A stretch of 64,000 nt of DNA, from the IMG/VR virus record IMGVR_UViG_3300042868_004707, positions 1 through 64,000 of that record, one strand, 5' to 3'. This DNA comes from a virus. Position 1 is the first letter of the stretch, and the number at the start of each line of letters is the position of its first letter. The notes below the pieces were generated by a model. The model was not told the DNA's origin. It worked only from the letters and a program-made list of their open reading frames with translations, and ran no database searches. Of this stretch, positions 22,530 to 34,200 are shown piece after piece. The translations under genes and the position numbers were made by a program.

Positions 22530-22552
22530 ATATTATATTTCTGATATAATAT
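22530..22552. repeat. Perfect 9-bp inverted repeat
   Basis: ATATTATAT (22530-22538) and ATATAATAT (22544-22552) with a 5-base centre TTCTG. It lies between the 22588 gene and the lysis genes. It may be an operator or a 3' hairpin; no T-run follows. Confidence 0.5.
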
Positions 22553-22587
22553 AGCATAAGGTAAATATATTTACGTAAAAATTATTC

Positions 22588-22977
22588 TTAGTGAACAATC
22601 TTCAAAAGATCTCCTGTACGATATATTTGACCAACACTCAATCCTGCAAATATAGCAGAAGCATTATCAGAATATTGAGGAGTGATTTTAGGTGTTGTTA
22701 ATACAATACTCCAATCATTTGATCCAGCACCTACTGACTTAGCAAAGTATAATATAGAATTAGTTGTATTCAAATAAAGCTGTCCTATATATGTAGCAGA
22801 AGTAGTAGGAGCAGTGGTACCAGTTTTTGGTACCAAGTTATTATTTATTTTAGCTAATATAGACTCAAGACTTTCTAAAGGATTGGCTTGTATATTAGTT
22901 AAATAAGAGCCATTGTATATAATGCATTTAGCATTTTCATATGTGGCACACGTTGGGCAAATTGCAGCTGTTCTCAT
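22588..22977 (-). CDS. Appendage/tail protein, 129 aa
   Basis: Starts with CPTCATYENAKCIIYNGSYL and a helix LESLESILAKINNNL, the Cys-rich start with a following coiled coil that recurs at 59595-62310. The C-terminal part YLNTTNSILYFAKSV and SAIFAGLSVGQIYRTGDLL is a short beta module known at the ends of phage fibre proteins. It is downstream of the 1719-residue virion protein. Likely a minor fibre protein. Confidence 0.6.
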   Translation of the reverse strand: MRTAAICPTCATYENAKCIIYNGSYLTNIQANPLESLESILAKINNNLVPKTGTTAPTTSATYIGQLYLNTTNSILYFAKSVGAGSNDWSIVLTTPKITPQYSDNASAIFAGLSVGQIYRTGDLLKIVH

Positions 22978-22982
22978 GTGAG

Positions 22983-22990
22983 CAAATTTA
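22983..22990 (-). promoter_or_regulatory. Promoter -7 element TAAATTTG
   Basis: Exact TAnnTTTG on the minus strand only 5 bases upstream of the ATG at 22977, which would give a leaderless transcript. No -33 TTG is found. Confidence 0.35.
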
Positions 22991-23047
22991 TATATTAATT
23001 ATGTATTATAAAAGGGTGTATGTTAAATATTTGGTATAATATAGCGT

Positions 23048-26000
23048 TTATCTAATTCCGTATTGACCTTGCATTTTTATACCAAGATCTTTTGCCAACT
23101 CTGGATAGAACATAGGTAAATATCCAGCAGCTTGATTAGATATAGGAAAAGATTTCATTAAGTATTTAATTGGTTTAGCATCATCTTGTATTTCTTCATC
23201 ACCTACAACCATTCCAAAATTCTGTAAAGCAAATTCTTTTGTAAATTTAGCATAATTTTCTAAAAGTCCTAAAGAAGGTACAATACCTTTCCCAAGTAAA
23301 TCAAATGGAGTGGTAGGATCATAAAAGTACATAAGCTCGTCTTTTAACTTATCTGTAGCTTTTACATAAAACTTCCATTGATTTTTTACAATTGCTTCTT
23401 CATCATCATCTGGAGCAGCAGCTTTTAATCCTGCTAATAATGTTGATATAGATAGTAATATTACAAGGTCAGTAACTTGATTTTTTATATTTTGATTAAC
23501 AAGAAATATAAACTCATCCTCTGTCATATCAAGATCTTTATTTGTTTTATCTTTATACTCTTTTCTTTTCTTTTCATACAACTCTCTAACTTGAGCTAAC
23601 CAAACATCTCCATCTCCACCAATAGCAGCTTTTGTACTATTAATAGATTTCATTATATCTGTTGTAAGCATGCCAAATATCATACGCATTCTTCCCCACT
23701 CATATGCATCAGAAGCAGCGTTGTATTTCATATTTCCAATACGAACATCAACAAGTCTAGGAATCCAGTTCTTGAATACCATCATTGATGCAGCATATAC
23801 ATTCATGTTTGCTTTACGTCTATTCTCTTCACTCATAGAACCAAGAGCATCAGATGTAAAACTTTGAACAAGTCTTCTAAATTCTATAACTGAATCAGAT
23901 TTTTTATCCACTCCAGGAATAACAAACTCTCCATCTTTCACTTCTCCAAGTTTCAATACACCTTTCTCATCAATAAGTGCTTCTACATCTTTATCAAACT
24001 TATCAGCTCTTTGTTTTCTTTCTTCTTGTGTTCCAGTGTAGAAGTTTTTATACTCATCAGTCTTTCTTAGATATTCTCTAACATTAACTATTTTACCATC
24101 TACAACAATAGCATTTTTAAGAAAAGCATAAAAGTTTAATGTCTGTACAGCTTGTTCTCCACTTCTCATCATAAACATTAAGAAGTCTTGAAGTTGCTGT
24201 TCATCAAATTTGTTTAATGAAAGTTTCTTAGCAGCATCTCTATTATAACTTTCTACAAAAGGAAGGAAGTAATCAAGAGCAGCTAATGCTTTTTTAGGAT
24301 CATCACCTAAAGAACTTTTTCCTAATATAGTTCCTTGCATTTTATTAGTAAGAAACCACATCTGTGTCTTAACATAATCAAGTTTAGTAAAATACTTACC
24401 AGCATTAATAATTCCATTGGCAGTACCACCAAACAAGTTAGAGATAGCAGATAAAGAGTTAAGTCCTAATGTTGTCAATTGGAATTGCGTGTTGACAGTA
24501 TCAATAAGTTTATTTGCAGAAAGTTGTCTTTCTTCAAGATCTTCAGGGAATATTTTCATTCCTAACTTATCGTTTATGTTTTTTCCAAACCCAGATATCT
24601 TTCCTAGGTATGCATCAAACACTTCACTCTCTATATATTTCTGTTGATATATAACAGCTTTAATTAAGTCTTCTAATAATTGAGAGTTTTCAGAGTTGTC
24701 TACATATTTGAAATCATCACCTTCTTTAACAAGTCTTCCAAATCTAGAAGTCATTATTGACTTCTTGTTTCTTTCAATTCTAAGAAGTTGCAATGCACTT
24801 TCCTCAATATCTTTTAAGTTCTTAAACTTAATAGCATACTGATTATATAAAGCCATTGTTTTGAATAAGTCTGTTGAGTATCCTTCTCCAAAATCTTTTG
24901 TAAAATATTTAGGAACAACATTAATTAATTCACCAGTTGTTGGATCTGTTTGTCCATATCCAGCTTCTGCTTCATCCATTGAAATGTTTCTTAAGAATTG
25001 CTCACCCATTCCTCTTGTAGCTCCATCAAATGCAAGTCCTTCAACAAAACCTTTTCTAATCCAAGGAAGAAACTTTCTAGCTTTATTTCCATGTAAATAT
25101 TCTATTTTTTGATAATAATTATTACGTTCAATAATGTAATCATAGAATTTTTTAACAGGCTCATTTTCTGGTTTGTTTAACTCTTTCCATTCTGCAGATT
25201 CCCATTTATCTCTTTTTGGAAACTGTCTAACATCTACATATGATAACCATCCATTAGCTTTTCTATTTTCAAGACTATATTTATTATACATTTTAGCAAG
25301 CTGTTTTTTCACTTTAGCTTGTGCTTCTTCTTTTGTACCTACTACAGGTAATGCAAATATCCTCTTTGTTTCTTCTTCAATCTTATCTTCTATATAATCT
25401 CTATAAGCTTGTTCATCAATATTTTCTATTACCCAAGCATGATCTTTCTTAGCTATTCTAGCTTTTAATTCATCGTAAAATTTTCTATCAAACTCATCAA
25501 TCAATTCATTCTTATCTTTCTTCATAAGAATATCAAAATAGTTTTTTACAGAAAGACCTTTTGAAGAAGCCCACTTCTCATAGTTCTCTTTTAACGTAGA
25601 TAGTTTTTTAACTTCTTCTAATGTTTCTATTTCAGAAAGAGCAAATGCTCTGTTTGCTTTTTTATATAATTCTTGAATATTAACAACTTGTAATGTAGCC
25701 ATATTAGAAAGCCACTTACTAATTCCTTTCACCACTTTTTCTGGTGTACTACTTGCTTCATTAAATTTCTCACCAAAGGTTTCATCTAAGTCTTCAAGAT
25801 CTGCAATATAGTTTTCAACCTTCTCAAGAGTGTTGTTTATTTCTGTCTTCAATTTTAAACCTTCTTCTGTAGAATCATCTATACTTGATCTTAGAAGTCT
25901 TAAATCTAAATAAGGAGCAAGTGCTTCAAGATGAATTCTAATCATACCAGCAAAAGCATTTATCTTCTCTTGAGGAATGTCTTCTTTTTCTTTACCTTCA

Positions 26001-28207
26001 AAATCAGACTTGTATCTATCCATTAACATAGACACTTGTTTGTTTAATATCTTTGCTTGATTGATTAATGGAACAATGTTTCCTTTGATTTGTAAGTGTC
26101 TAATAGCTTTATAAAGAGAGTTTAATTGCTCTGCTTTATTTGCTTTTTCAGCATCTGAAACTTTCTCTTCAGAAAGTTTTTTATATGTATTGTTTAGTTT
26201 CTCAATAAGAGTATCTATTTTTTTATTTCCTGTTTTTTCTTGTGTTATACCTACAGGAAGTAAATAGTCTTCTGTAATATTTTGAACATTAACATCACCT
26301 ATCTTTATAGATCTTAACCTAGGAAGAATTTCTTTTTCATAATCAGCTTGGGTATATATTGCTAATATAGGAATCATTCTAGTTTGTTGGAAATCTTGAT
26401 TTTTTATATCATAATTAGAAATAAGAATATTTTTATAGTCTTTCATCTGCATTTCCCATGCTTTCACTTTATACCAAGGAACGTCTTCATATCTTTCTGT
26501 ATTAAGATCCATAAACTTCCAGTCAAGTATATTCACCTTTCCTTCAGGAGTGATGGCTAAAAAGTCTATTGTACCAGATACACTTCTTTTAGGATCAACA
26601 ATTTTCACCTCAGACATAAATCTAGTTCCATCTTTAAAAGAATTAAGTCTATCTCTTAAATTATTTTTAAGAGCAATATATATATCTCTATCTATATTGT
26701 TTAATTCATTCATGTATTCAGAGTCATCTAAAAATTCTTCTCTTAGAAGTCCTGTTTCTGGATCAACAAAAACTTCTTGTGCATGTTCAAGTGCAGCATG
26801 TTTCTCTGTACCCTTCTCAGCCTTAAGATCATTTACAGCTTTGACAAATTCATCTTCATTAAGATCTGTTCCAAACAATCTTTCATAAAACTCCTTAACT
26901 CTATCACTCACTCTATATTTAATCTTCTCACCATTAACAACATATCTCCCATCTTCTGTAGTAATTTGTTCAGAAGTTTCTTTTATTGAATTAAACACTC
27001 TCTCTCCTTCTGTCAATTGGAAATAAGCACTTCCTTTAGAAACATCAATGTCTTCTACACTTGCTAACCTACCTAATAAAACATCCATAGAAACTTTATC
27101 AAATCCTGTCTTTAAAAATCTAGGAGTTAACCAATCAAGAATTTTCTGCCACCAATTTCTTCCTACAACATCTTGCATTCTATCTGCTAACACTTGAGCA
27201 ATAGCTTCTTCTTTAAGTTTAACAATATCACGTTTTCCATCTTTTTGATATAATGGATGATCTCCATATAAAGCAATCACTTCATTTAATTTAGGATGAT
27301 TATTGATTTCTTTAAGAAGTTGTTGATATAATTTAGGATTTGTTTGTTTAACAATCTCTACAGCAAAGTGCATAGCTTCTTCTGGTAAAGCAACATTCTC
27401 TTGTCCTTCTACCACTTGAATAAGCTTCTGCATTATAAGAGCTACACCATTAGCATCTTGTTTCTTTCCATTTACAACAATATTACTAACTAATTGATAA
27501 TCTACACCAATTTGTTTAATGAATTCCTTCATCAATTTAATTAGTTGTGGAGAAGCAGCCTTCTGTCCTTCTTTAGGAAGTTGAAACATTGCTTTTTCTT
27601 GTCCTGCTACAAATTCTTTAAATCCTTCTACATCTTGTTTAGAACCTAATATATGAATTTGTTCTGGGTTAGTGACAACAATAGTCTTACCTTCTTTCTG
27701 ACCCGCATCCTGTCCTATTACAGCATCTACACCATCTTTAATCAAATCTTTAGGATTTACAAATTTACCATAAGTTTCTCTTAATAATTTTCTCTCAGTT
27801 TCAATATAAGGATTTACAGAATTAATTAACATTGGTACTGCTACCCCTGCTATATAATCATTAAAATTTAAAGCATACCATTTACTATCTGTTGTGTATA
27901 TAACTTCACTTCTAGGTTTTTCTTTTAAATCTGCTCTATCTTTACTTGTAGCTCTATAAACAATATCTTTCACTTTACTATCAGGAAATATAGAATCTAA
28001 GTATTGAGAGTATTGTTGTTCATTACCTATGTTAGATAATTCAGAATTACTATTAAATAAATCTTCTACTCCTGGTTTAATATAAGAATATTCATTTTGA
28101 GGAACATCACCTTCATATTTATCCCATAAATAATATGCTGTGTCCTCCCCACGAGAGGACACTAACATTTTCCAAGACTCTAAATTTTTATTTGGACAAG
28201 TTGCCAT
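23048..28207 (-). CDS. Giant virion protein with ART-like and PD-(D/E)XK regions
   Basis: 1719 residues, next to the virion RNA polymerase, so probably packed and ejected with it. Near residues 60-195, VYRATSKDRADL, YALNFNDYIAGVAVP and DGVDAVIGQDAGQ...TNPEQIHILG follow the ADP-ribosyltransferase-like domain of phage polyvalent proteins. PEEAMHF (His280) resembles a degenerate zincin helix. GTIDFLA (Asp548), ILDWKF (Asp562-Lys564) and MQMKDYKNIL fit a PD-(D/E)XK nuclease with QxxxY. The rest is mostly charged helix with VILLSISTLLAGLKAA near the end as a possible membrane segment. Activities are inferred; catalytic function is untested. Confidence 0.7.
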   Translation of the reverse strand: MATCPNKNLESWKMLVSSRGEDTAYYLWDKYEGDVPQNEYSYIKPGVEDLFNSNSELSNIGNEQQYSQYLDSIFPDSKVKDIVYRATSKDRADLKEKPRSEVIYTTDSKWYALNFNDYIAGVAVPMLINSVNPYIETERKLLRETYGKFVNPKDLIKDGVDAVIGQDAGQKEGKTIVVTNPEQIHILGSKQDVEGFKEFVAGQEKAMFQLPKEGQKAASPQLIKLMKEFIKQIGVDYQLVSNIVVNGKKQDANGVALIMQKLIQVVEGQENVALPEEAMHFAVEIVKQTNPKLYQQLLKEINNHPKLNEVIALYGDHPLYQKDGKRDIVKLKEEAIAQVLADRMQDVVGRNWWQKILDWLTPRFLKTGFDKVSMDVLLGRLASVEDIDVSKGSAYFQLTEGERVFNSIKETSEQITTEDGRYVVNGEKIKYRVSDRVKEFYERLFGTDLNEDEFVKAVNDLKAEKGTEKHAALEHAQEVFVDPETGLLREEFLDDSEYMNELNNIDRDIYIALKNNLRDRLNSFKDGTRFMSEVKIVDPKRSVSGTIDFLAITPEGKVNILDWKFMDLNTERYEDVPWYKVKAWEMQMKDYKNILISNYDIKNQDFQQTRMIPILAIYTQADYEKEILPRLRSIKIGDVNVQNITEDYLLPVGITQEKTGNKKIDTLIEKLNNTYKKLSEEKVSDAEKANKAEQLNSLYKAIRHLQIKGNIVPLINQAKILNKQVSMLMDRYKSDFEGKEKEDIPQEKINAFAGMIRIHLEALAPYLDLRLLRSSIDDSTEEGLKLKTEINNTLEKVENYIADLEDLDETFGEKFNEASSTPEKVVKGISKWLSNMATLQVVNIQELYKKANRAFALSEIETLEEVKKLSTLKENYEKWASSKGLSVKNYFDILMKKDKNELIDEFDRKFYDELKARIAKKDHAWVIENIDEQAYRDYIEDKIEEETKRIFALPVVGTKEEAQAKVKKQLAKMYNKYSLENRKANGWLSYVDVRQFPKRDKWESAEWKELNKPENEPVKKFYDYIIERNNYYQKIEYLHGNKARKFLPWIRKGFVEGLAFDGATRGMGEQFLRNISMDEAEAGYGQTDPTTGELINVVPKYFTKDFGEGYSTDLFKTMALYNQYAIKFKNLKDIEESALQLLRIERNKKSIMTSRFGRLVKEGDDFKYVDNSENSQLLEDLIKAVIYQQKYIESEVFDAYLGKISGFGKNINDKLGMKIFPEDLEERQLSANKLIDTVNTQFQLTTLGLNSLSAISNLFGGTANGIINAGKYFTKLDYVKTQMWFLTNKMQGTILGKSSLGDDPKKALAALDYFLPFVESYNRDAAKKLSLNKFDEQQLQDFLMFMMRSGEQAVQTLNFYAFLKNAIVVDGKIVNVREYLRKTDEYKNFYTGTQEERKQRADKFDKDVEALIDEKGVLKLGEVKDGEFVIPGVDKKSDSVIEFRRLVQSFTSDALGSMSEENRRKANMNVYAASMMVFKNWIPRLVDVRIGNMKYNAASDAYEWGRMRMIFGMLTTDIMKSINSTKAAIGGDGDVWLAQVRELYEKKRKEYKDKTNKDLDMTEDEFIFLVNQNIKNQVTDLVILLSISTLLAGLKAAAPDDDEEAIVKNQWKFYVKATDKLKDELMYFYDPTTPFDLLGKGIVPSLGLLENYAKFTKEFALQNFGMVVGDEEIQDDAKPIKYLMKSFPISNQAAGYLPMFYPELAKDLGIKMQGQYGIR

Positions 28208-28208
28208 A

Positions 28209-31200
28209 TTAACATATTGATTTTAAAATTTTACCTATTTCTTTTGGATTATATCCTAATGCTTCTAACATATTACTGTTGATGTCAGACTTGTTATATT
28301 CTTTACCATCTTTCAATGTTAGTTTGTCTTCAAATAAACCTAATTGTTCTCCTGGTTGTACTACTTGTTCAGCAGAAACTTCTGCTGGTAAAGATACAAC
28401 TTCTTCTGCAATTCCTGGATTAATCATAGAAACTATTTGATCATCAGACATTTCATTAGAAACTCTCATTGATCCATTATCAATAACAGAACGTGTGAAG
28501 TTTGTATTCATCTCTACAGCTCTATTACCATCTCCATATACATTGATAAGTTTGTAATAATATTGTCTTCCTACTTTTTCATCATATGTAGAAAGAGGAA
28601 TAGGATTGCCAAATTCATCCAATGATTTTGTATACACCTTCTTGTAATAGTATGCATCAAATAAATTGAAATCACCTTTCTTCATCATGTATGCATAATC
28701 AGCTTTAGAAATCTCTGTTCCTGTTTCAACATTAAACTTCTTACCTTCTTTATCTGAAATAACTTTAGGCACCTTAATGAAATCTGAAGCTAATTGAAAA
28801 GAATTATATTGTTCGCTAAGCTTTACTAATGTTCTATTTGCTCCAAATCCAGCTATAGAAAAATTAGGAAACGTATGAATCAATTTATTTTCTCCTGTTA
28901 TAGGATCAAACATATATTGTTCTTTATCATATTCTCCTGTATTACGATTAGGAAATGGTTTCCATATAACAGGTTTGAAATCTTCAAACAATTCTGAATT
29001 TGTAAAATTGTTTCTTTCAAACATTGCATTCTCAAAGGCTTTTAAAGAATTAGATGTTTGTAGCTGTTGGAATATTGGAGCAATCTTTTTAGAATAGTCT
29101 TCTATAGGAATAATGTTTCTTATAGAAATAGCAGACTGTCCTGTTCCTTGTAATATAGAAACATTAATTATGTCATCATACAACTCTTTAAGATCTGAAT
29201 TCTCAGAATCTCTTAACTCTCTCATCATTCCTGTATACAAGTTCTCACTATATGCATCTTTAATATTTGCTTTAATAGTGATAGATTTAGCAGATCCTTC
29301 TCTGTTACCTAATACAGGAGCAAGATCTTGTATCAATTGATTAGAAGGATATTTTTGTTTAGCTTGCTCTAATTTATTCACAATAGATGTTGCACTGTTT
29401 ATAAGAAATGGTTCAATCATTTCTCGAACAGTTGTATTGTTTTGAATAACAAAATCTATAAATGAATTCTTAATAAGATTAGATATTTTTTCATAATCAT
29501 TCAAAGACATATACTTCTTCGTAGCATATCTTTTCAATGTACTCAATGTATATGCTTTTATCTTAGGGTTTTCTGTAACCATTACAGCTCCTAAAGCTTG
29601 ATAAGAGTTAGAAAGTAATTCTGAAAGTTTTCCAATAAATGTCTTAGCTAATACATCATTTACATTTGATATCAAATTATAGTTAGCAGCATTCATTGTT
29701 CCCCATTCTTTTTTCAAATATGTATCTGAACTACTGAATCTAGTTGTATCATAGTTTGTAGCTTGTGTATAAGAAAACAATTGATCTGCTAATATTTTAT
29801 ACTTAACAAACTCATTAAGTATTAATTGTTGCTCAGCGTTTTTCTTTGCATCAAACTTTTTCTTTTCTCCATACTCCTCGATATTCTTTAACAACCCATC
29901 AACAGATATCTTTGTGTCTTTTAATTGTTGTTCTGTTGTAGGAAATAAAGATTTTATATAATCTAAATCATCGTTACTCATTACATTCTTACTCCCTTTA
30001 GAATCTAAGTATTCTAAATACTTATCTATGATAGGTTGATTCAAGAAATAGATTCCTGAATTTCCAGCACCAATAGATTCTAAGAACATGAATGTAGATA
30101 CCACTGTATCACTTTTTATAATCTTAGTGATAAATGGTTTGTTAGCAATATCCACAAATGCTGTAGCATATCCAGAAAGTCTTTGAGAGATTAATTGAGT
30201 ACCATCTTCTGTCATTGTACCAGATAGAGAAACATATTTTCTACCGTTTATATCCACTGTATTGTGTGGAAGAATAATATCAAGATCTTTAACAAAACTT
30301 CTTTCTCTTTTATCAAGTAAAGCAATTTTAGAATCATCTAAATACACCTTAGACTTTTGTCTTAAAGAAAGATTTGTAATATTAACAGCAGCAATACCCA
30401 CCCATCTCTTACCAGTGATGAATGCATGACGCAGGTTAGTCATATAGTTTCTATTAATAAGTCTTGCTTTAATATCTCCTTCATCATATCCTTTTGCATC
30501 ATCTAACACTTCAGACATAGTTTCAAGACCACCATCATCAACAGGAGAGATTAATCTATTAAAGTTTTCAGGAAGCGTAAGAAGTTTTTCTAATGAAACA
30601 TAGTATTCATTCTCTAATGCTTTCTTATACATCTTCTTAACATAATCCAATTTTAATTGATCATTTAATTTTTTGATAGCAAGTTCATTTTTAGACTCAT
30701 CTAACTTTGCTTGTTGATTAATTATATACTCAGAAGGACTTAATCCTTTTTCAGAAGATTGATCTATCATTTCTTGCAAAAGAGTGTAGTGATAATTAAA
30801 GAAATCTATTTGATCATTAGTCATCAATGATGCAATATCAGATGTTCCTTCTACACTAGCTCTTTCTATAAGTTTTAATACATCAATTGTTTTACTTCTA
30901 AACTCATCATATTTTTCAATCTTATCAATCTCTTTTTGTATTGTAGTTTCCCACACCTTAGAATAAAAATCTTTTGTAGCTTGCTCAGATCCTTTATATG
31001 AAACTAATCTAACATCTCCATTCTCATCTACATATATAGATTTAAGATAGGTGCTTAATTTATCAATATCAAAATCCGATCCTGCTTTAGTAGTAATTTC
31101 AGAAGGAACTACCACTGTATATCCCATATACTCTGGAAGAAATGCCTTCACTCTAAACACTTCAACTGAAGACAATGCTTGTGTAGGAATACGAAAACCT

Positions 31201-34200
31201 ATACCTGATAAAATCTTTTTACCATCAGGTGTTTTATTTAAATAATCTATAAGTTGATCGTCTGCATAATCTTTTAACTTACCTTTTTTTAATTCTTTAG
31301 CAAACCAGTTAGGTAACATCACTTCACAATATGGACTTTCAGGAGTATAGAATTTAAGTGTGCTATCTGTTAACATAACATCTTTCTTTTCTTCTTCTGT
31401 AAGAGTATCATATTCTTTACGAGTAATTTTTTTCCATTCTCCATCTATTTTTCTTACTAAATCTCTTCCTTCTGTAGCTTTCTCAAACATTGTAACAGGA
31501 ACCTGTACGTGAGGAGCTCCACTCATTTTAGGAGAAACTAATGCATTGTTAACTAATGAATAAAGAATACTCTTTATTTGTAAGTAGGAAGGAGATGCTT
31601 CAAATGGAATTAAGAATTGTTGTGTTTCTGGATTTAATTCAATTGTATCTTTTGCATTCTCAGAAAGTTCTCTTCTTAACATTTCACCCATTAATGTAGC
31701 AGAAACAGCAGAACCATTTTCCATTACAAAATCTCCATCTATATCTACTACACCAAGTCTTTCTAATAAAGTGTTATATGCATTCTCATTCATTAAGTTT
31801 AAGAACTTCATGTTCTCTTCATAAACTTCTTTTATTTCTTTTTGTCTTTCTGGGGTAGCACCAATTGCTTCTCCATTATTGTAAAGGTCCATACTAGACA
31901 TTTTAGTTAACTGAGATCCTCTAGTTTGTGTCTTCTCTCCTTCAGACATAGTTTCTACTTGTGTACCATATATAGACCAAGGCACTTCAATAATGTTCTC
32001 TATAGGAGATTCATTAAACTTACCACCTGCATTGTAGATATTATGTGGAGTTTCAACTCCCACCTTTCTACCAGATACAACAATACCATAACCAATTCCT
32101 TGGTCAAACATCTTAAGATACATTTTCTCAAGACTTTTTCCTTCTACCATATGATAGTAAAGAGGCATTTGAGATGTTTTATCTAATACAAGATCAATCT
32201 CTGTTTTGTTAGCTTTGTTTCCTGATACAATAGGTTTTCTTACAGCCAGTTTGTATTTAGGTATGTCTTTCTTTATAAGATCAGCATCTCTTTTATTTAA
32301 AGCACTCTTTTCATATGCTTCTTTTAATTCTTTTGTTTTGAATAGATCTTTCTTTAAAAAAGCTTGTCTTGTATAAGCCATTTGCCATTGATGAAAAGCT
32401 TCAGCTTCAACACTCCATTGTCCTTCTTTAAGAGCAATTTCTTTATGTGTATTATCCATTAACCAAGACATTGCATCTGTTTCATCAACTTTAGCATATG
32501 CAGTATTTATATTAGCAAGACTACCAACTACATCTACATTACTAAACGTTGCTGTGTTTGTATGTGATTTATATTCATGATTACCAGGAACTCCTTTTTC
32601 TAAAGCTATTCCATCTACAGAGTTATATGTTCTTTTTAAGAAGTTATTAAACTCTGGATGATTAAATGTTCTTCTTCTTGGAGATAAGAAAGATTTAATA
32701 CGTTTAGTTTCATCTAGTTTTCCTTTCTCAGTTTTAAATTGATATGGATCTCCAAATATAAACTTGTGGTATTCAATGTTATTTATCTCATAGTTCAAGT
32801 TTAGGAAGTTTATAATATTCATCACTTGATCTTTAGAAAGATCTCCTGTTAATCTATATTTGCTTATAAACTCTGAATCAAGTCCCATAAACATATATTC
32901 ATTCTCTCCAACTTGAATTATTTTTCTATTATTCAAAAGAATATTAAATGTATCTTCTGATATAGATTCAAATGTAGATTTTATAGATGCATTAATTGCT
33001 TCTTTGTTTTTAGAAACTTCTTTTTGAATATCTGTAAATGTTTTTGTATTATCTTCAATCATCTTCTCAATCTTCTCAACAATTGTTGAAGGTAGAAGAT
33101 CTTTCATAAATCTCAACTCTTGAGATTTATCTCTTACATATTTATTTTGTTTTCTATCTTCTAAAGCAAGATTGATTTCATCTTCTAGATATCCATTGTA
33201 AATACTGTAAACTTTATCCCAGTGATTTCCTTCAAGAATATCATCCATAGAAATAACATTCCCTAGATTCATCATCCATTCTGTTGAACTATCTCCAGGA
33301 ATAAGAACATAATATTTACCATTGATGTTCTGATTCATTTCTTGTATAAAACGATCTCCTAATTCTAATCTTGCTGTTGTTTTATTCTTTCCTGTAAAAA
33401 GATTTTTACTTCCTTGAATATATTCAACTTTTATTTCAGCAATTCTATTTCCATCTTTATCAAAAAACAATCCACCTTTCTTAAGAATCTGACTTCCTCT
33501 AGAGAATACATCTTTTAACTCAGGTCTTTTCTCAAGAAGTTCATCTAATGTTTTAGACTCATTAAAATCATTCTCAAAATAAGAAGGAGCATCATTTTCT
33601 GCAAAAGAACTAATACGTTGTCCTTCTACACCAAAATATGTAGAGTCTTGATTAGGATTGTTTACTTTTACATACAGTTCAGCTAATGTTCTAAGAGGAC
33701 CATTAATGTCTAATTTCTCAGCATTAAATGTCATCAATTCATTGTTCTTACCTAAATAAGTATGTATTTTATCTACAGCATCTGTAAATTCTTTAAGTTC
33801 AGAAGATTTCTTTCCTTTTATAATTTGTTCTTTATTACTTAAAGCTTCATATGTTCCAATAGGAAATTCCACTCCTATCTTAGCAAGGAAGTTTATTTGT
33901 TCTAATGGTTTCTTAACAGGAATGTCAGCAAGTGCAGCAGTGTTAATTCTATAAACTTTACTTTGTCTAGCATAGCTAATTATTCCTCCAGGACCTTTAC
34001 CAATCACCTTCATATTATCAACCCATCCATCAACTGTTTGATTAATGATTGTAAATATGTTAGCTGGTGCAGAATACACTTTTAAATCATCAGAAGTATA
34101 TTGTATTACAGCTTCAGGTTTTTGTCTAGAGAATGTGTTAAAGAATTGTATAAACAATCTCCAATCTGATTCTTTAAATTCTTGATTACTAAAATCAATT

